NCBI GenBank assembly: GCA_914767715.1
Contig: OU612071.1
Span: 18,040,948-18,104,947 of the forward strand
DNA length: 64,000 nt
From: Membranipora membranacea
Lineage: Eukaryota > Bryozoa > Gymnolaemata > Cheilostomatida > Membraniporidae
Direction: 5' to 3'
The notes below the pieces were generated by a model, which was given only the letters and a program-made list of their open reading frames with translations, did no database searches and was not told the origin of the DNA. Both the position numbers and the translations under genes were made by a program. How positions within the stretch are numbered: the first letter of the stretch is position 1; every line of letters begins with the position of its first letter. Below, one piece after another: positions 61,801 to 64,000 of the stretch.

Positions 61801-64000
61801 TCAATCTTGCTATCTATCATTGGTTTCATTTTTTTATCGGCAAATTTGAAATGTATTTTTCAGCTTAGCAAGTTCCAGATATCCTAATGGTAGATCTTTA
61901 TACCTTTCATCATGAGACTAGTGTCTATGGTTAATATAAATGTATTTATGCATATATATATATATATATATATATATACGCAAGTGCCCAATGTGTGCTC
62001 ATCTCAAGGTTAGGTCAGTCTCTGTCATAATAAGGTTAGAGTAGAATTTGGTAGCTCTTTCCGCATTAACAAGGTCACACCCGCAATTCCTCAGAGGAAA
62101 TTCATTATAAGAATATATGTATATATATATATATTTATATGATATATATTTACACTGTGGCAAACGCATTACAATCAAATCACAAAGAGTTAACCCGACA
62201 CTAGCCTGTCATGACAAGCTTTGTTGTAGGGGAGAATCAATCCCCCCCCCAAAAACAAAACTTATTAAGACAGGCTAACCCGACACGTACCCGTCAGAGC
62301 TACATTCACTGAGTCTGGTCTCGTTCCCAGTACATCCTAACGAATCCAGCCAGATCTTACCGCTGCCTTCTCCGTATGCTGCACCTGATGATGCACTCAG
62401 TGCACCTCCACTATAAATTTTATGAAAAATATAATGAAGTACAAATATGGCCATATTTCTGTTACTATCAATAGTAATAAATATGGACATTTTTTTGTTA
62501 GTATCAATAGTAACAGAAAAAGTGTTACAGGACGGCCATAATTATATCTTATAATTCTTGGGTTTGATACATCTTACTTTACTTACTGTTTTCCAATCGC
62601 TAATTAATTCATCTTTTTCATCGTTTGACCTCGTACCGCTAATGTGCTAAGTTGGATTGTTTTCCAAATAAAAACACTGAAATTCAAGGTACCAAGCCTG
62701 GTTTGATGGCATGTTAAATGTGACTGTGCCTATTTCTTAGGCAACTACCGCATGCCAAAAGATCAGGTCTGAAAGCTTTTGATACTGAACTAAAAATAAA
62801 CGTTTTGTGATGCACGTTTGGTGTACTCTATTTCCTTGTAGGACTGACTGGCTTGACTGGGTAACAAAAGTTATCAGGTCTGCGACTTTCCTCGCAAGTA
62901 ATTTCAACAAATTTCAAGCTTTCGCTATTCCTTTTTTCAAATTTTCTTCAGATATACATCATAATAATGATAATACAATTTAATAATTAGGTGTCCAGGA
63001 AGGCGATTGGCCTCATTTTCACACTGATAAAGTGATATACTCTTACATAAAATTCTGATCGAAAGAGAGAGAACTGATTCACTTACCATGAGTACAATCA
63101 CAAGGAATTTGGTGTGAAGACCCGAATTAAAACTTATTAATTAGGAGCGATTCCATGTTACGTAATTTGTAAATTCTCTTTAATGATCAGAGATACACAT
63201 GTTAATAGTCTAGTGGTAATGTCAGTGTGGATCGATCTTGTATTCCCGAACACTTTAGGCCTAAAATTGCTGTGGAAAATTCCGAGATCCCTGTACTTCA
63301 GGTTAGCACACACTGATAACAATCCTTTTCTCTCAGGTCAACAATAACAAGTTGAATTGAAAACATCACGGGTTTAAATGACCAAGAAAGTAAAGAAGTA
63401 AGCTATATTACACAATGTATTTTTAAAATGTAGTCTCAAGGTCAGTGTGGCGCAATCCCCAACCACCTGTTAGTTTAAGGCAGGGCCGTAGGTCTAGGAG
63501 AGGCAGAGAGACACTGCCTCCCAAAGAAAGCTAAATACATTGGGGCTAAAGACACTTTAATTGAACAAATTATGTCAGAATCAGCTCCTCTAAGATTTTG
63601 ATTTCCGTCTCGGCCTATTGGCTAAGATCAAAGTGTCACTGCCAATGGCCGGTTAGTGCCAGTTCAGTTTTGGCAGCTCGCTGCACACATATGATTAGGA
63701 GGTCCTCTATGGCCTCACCTCTTGGATGCATTCTAGTTTTCTAGAATGTATCACATTCTCGGTATGAATATTAGGGCACCTTGCGTCCCTCTTTAGGGGC
63801 AGCCCAATCTTCTGTTTCTTAGCAAACAGCAAGATTTCGATTGCCTTATTATATAATTAAATTTCGCGGGGAGTAGCTTACTGGTGATGCTTAGAACTTG
63901 CTCCAGACTTTTGCCTCCCCTACCATTTTTTCTTAATAAACAGCCCTGTGAGGGCAGAGAGTTACCTGTAACCTAGTTCCTTGCAGACATAGTTGGCATC
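52880..64000 (-). CDS. Secreted multi-SRCR-domain protein, 3' part
   Basis: The 5' part lies off the right edge. Coding exons on the minus strand are 64000-63966 (partial), 62410-62291, 61699-61647, 60373-60226, 59242-59126, 58222-58170, 57240-57093, 54730-54614 and 53481-53427 (TAG). A probable 3' UTR exon starts at 52974, with AATAAA at 52904-52899. They encode three scavenger-receptor Cys-rich domains, each ~106 codons from exons of about 148, 117 and 53 bp: VRLVDGP...GRVELRN..WGTVCDD, then a GEG.G.IWLD..C..E..LS.C type exon, then [16 protein letters not shown]. Domain-boundary introns are phase 1, so whole domains can be added or lost in frame. The protein ends right after the last domain with no membrane segment, so it is probably secreted. 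SRCR proteins bind pathogen or self ligands; the ligand here is unknown. Confidence 0.92.
53088..53262 (-). mobile_element. tRNA-derived SINE family S1, copy 3 (tRNA 5' part lost)
   Basis: The body matches 51209-51420 (gtctctgtctgaagactgag, tagaggtgcctgaag, ctggagc.cagagccc). Box B is mutated and box A is absent, so this copy is truncated at its tRNA end. It lies between the last SRCR coding exon and the probable 3' UTR exon. Confidence 0.7.
55036..55980. mobile_element. Non-autonomous hAT element, 945 bp, with 8-bp target duplication
   Basis: Both flanks are CTCTAGAT (55028-55035 and 55981-55988). The ends catgggtgggcaacctttt and aaaggccgcaggttgcccac are inverted and of the CAG..GGTGGGCAACCT type seen in many hAT families; subterminal aaaaggccgc repeats recur at both ends. 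Short reading frames inside show no transposase motifs. It lies in an SRCR intron (54731-57092). Confidence 0.85.
57935..58140. mobile_element. MITE family D, copy 1
   Basis: Inverted ends ggcccatagttctagggg + aggc and gcctccccaacc...ctacagcc. The interior (cagagtcagctcctct) matches 63481-63948. It lies in an SRCR intron next to the 58170-58222 exon. Confidence 0.65.
58881..59091. mobile_element. MITE family D, diverged copy
   Basis: Ends cagggccatggtttagg and cctaaaactacagccctg are inverted. The subterminal gcctcccc word is shared with the copies at 57935 and 63481. A fragment of the same right end is visible near 53366-53408. Confidence 0.55.
60994..61022. repeat. TA microsatellites in SRCR introns
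   Basis: A run of about 14 TA units lies here. Similar runs lie at about 61950-61978 and 62112-62134 in the neighbouring SRCR intron and near 57020-57035. Confidence 0.85.
62202..62277. mobile_element. Miniature foldback family C with 9-bp target duplication
   Basis: tagcctgtcatgaca...gacaggcta is flanked by ACCCGACAC on both sides (62193-62201 and 62278-62286). The loop contains a run of C like the copy at 24331-24462. It is only 76 bp long. On the minus strand it begins ~13 bp downstream of the splice donor of SRCR exon 62410-62291. Confidence 0.8.
63481..63948. mobile_element. MITE family D, copy carrying a nested U2-headed repeat
   Basis: Ends cagggccgtaggtctagg and ...aataaacagccctg match family D. 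The copy is about 260 bp longer than 57935-58140, mostly because of the inserted repeat at 63604-63830 and its target duplication. It lies in an SRCR intron. Confidence 0.7.
63604..63830 (+). mobile_element. U2-snRNA-headed SINE-like repeat, copy 2, with 12-bp target duplication
   Basis: It begins tccgtctcggcctattggct and then aagatcaaagtgt, almost the conserved 5' end of U2 snRNA. It is flanked by aagattttgatt (63592-63603) and aagatttcgatt (63831-63842), a 12-bp duplication with one mismatch, typical of LINE-mediated insertion. The remaining ~190 bp aligns with the reverse complement of 43636-43869, so both carry the same non-U2 body. It is nested inside MITE 63481-63948. Confidence 0.75.

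Noticed and set aside
1-64000. CRISPR arrays, operons or prokaryotic-type systems
   Set aside because: The repeats seen are eukaryotic MITEs, SINEs, minisatellites and foldbacks; genes are spliced and no spacer-repeat pattern exists.

Overview
This window is nuclear DNA from an animal, probably a marine invertebrate. It has spliced genes with GT-AG introns of roughly 0.3 to 3 kb, AT-rich non-coding DNA and many short transposon relics. Innate-recognition families (scavenger-receptor cysteine-rich (SRCR) domains, a fibrinogen-related protein, a TRIM-like RING/B-box protein) sit beside conserved housekeeping genes. A sponge or another early-branching animal would fit, but the sequence alone does not settle the phylum. 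Most coding exons are short, so I built gene models by joining open segments at matching splice phases and comparing the products with known families.

Layout. 1-2267 (+): 3' end of a type I membrane receptor with two similar Ser/Thr-rich exons and a Tyr-rich tail. 2268-9100: repeats, a tRNA-Cys-like gene and one orphan exon. 9675-14177 (+): secreted fibrinogen-related protein, 7 exons, whose 5' end is duplicated just upstream. 14868-16690 (-): 5'-truncated, decayed LINE ending at a perfect palindrome. 16741-20487: MITEs and foldbacks. 20488-27276 (-): lysosomal thioesterase PPT2, 6 exons with an intact Ser-Asp-His triad. 28556-33386 (+): TMCO1, an ER calcium-leak channel, head to head with PPT2. 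35055-39980 (+): V-ATPase subunit G with a 5-codon last exon. 43265-48098 (+): TRIM-like RING/B-box/B-box/coiled-coil protein, 7 exons. 48099-52880: mobile-element relics, including a decayed retropepsin and tRNA-derived SINEs. 52880-64000 (-): a secreted multi-SRCR gene that enters from the right edge, each SRCR domain being built from three exons.

The housekeeping block (PPT2, TMCO1, V-ATPase G) concerns lysosome/ER function. The flanks hold recognition-type proteins; that these act together is inference only.

The mobile-element layer holds most of the unusual signals. They are a two-copy repeat family whose head resembles the 5' end of U2 snRNA, one copy having a 12-bp target duplication; two hAT-type non-autonomous elements with 8-bp target duplications; a TTAA-flanked MITE family; a 0.5-kb foldback MITE in the TRIM intron; a miniature foldback inserted about 10 bp inside an SRCR splice donor; a TMCO1 exon duplicate that carries a 19-bp minisatellite; and a decayed duplication of the fibrinogen-gene promoter and first exon.
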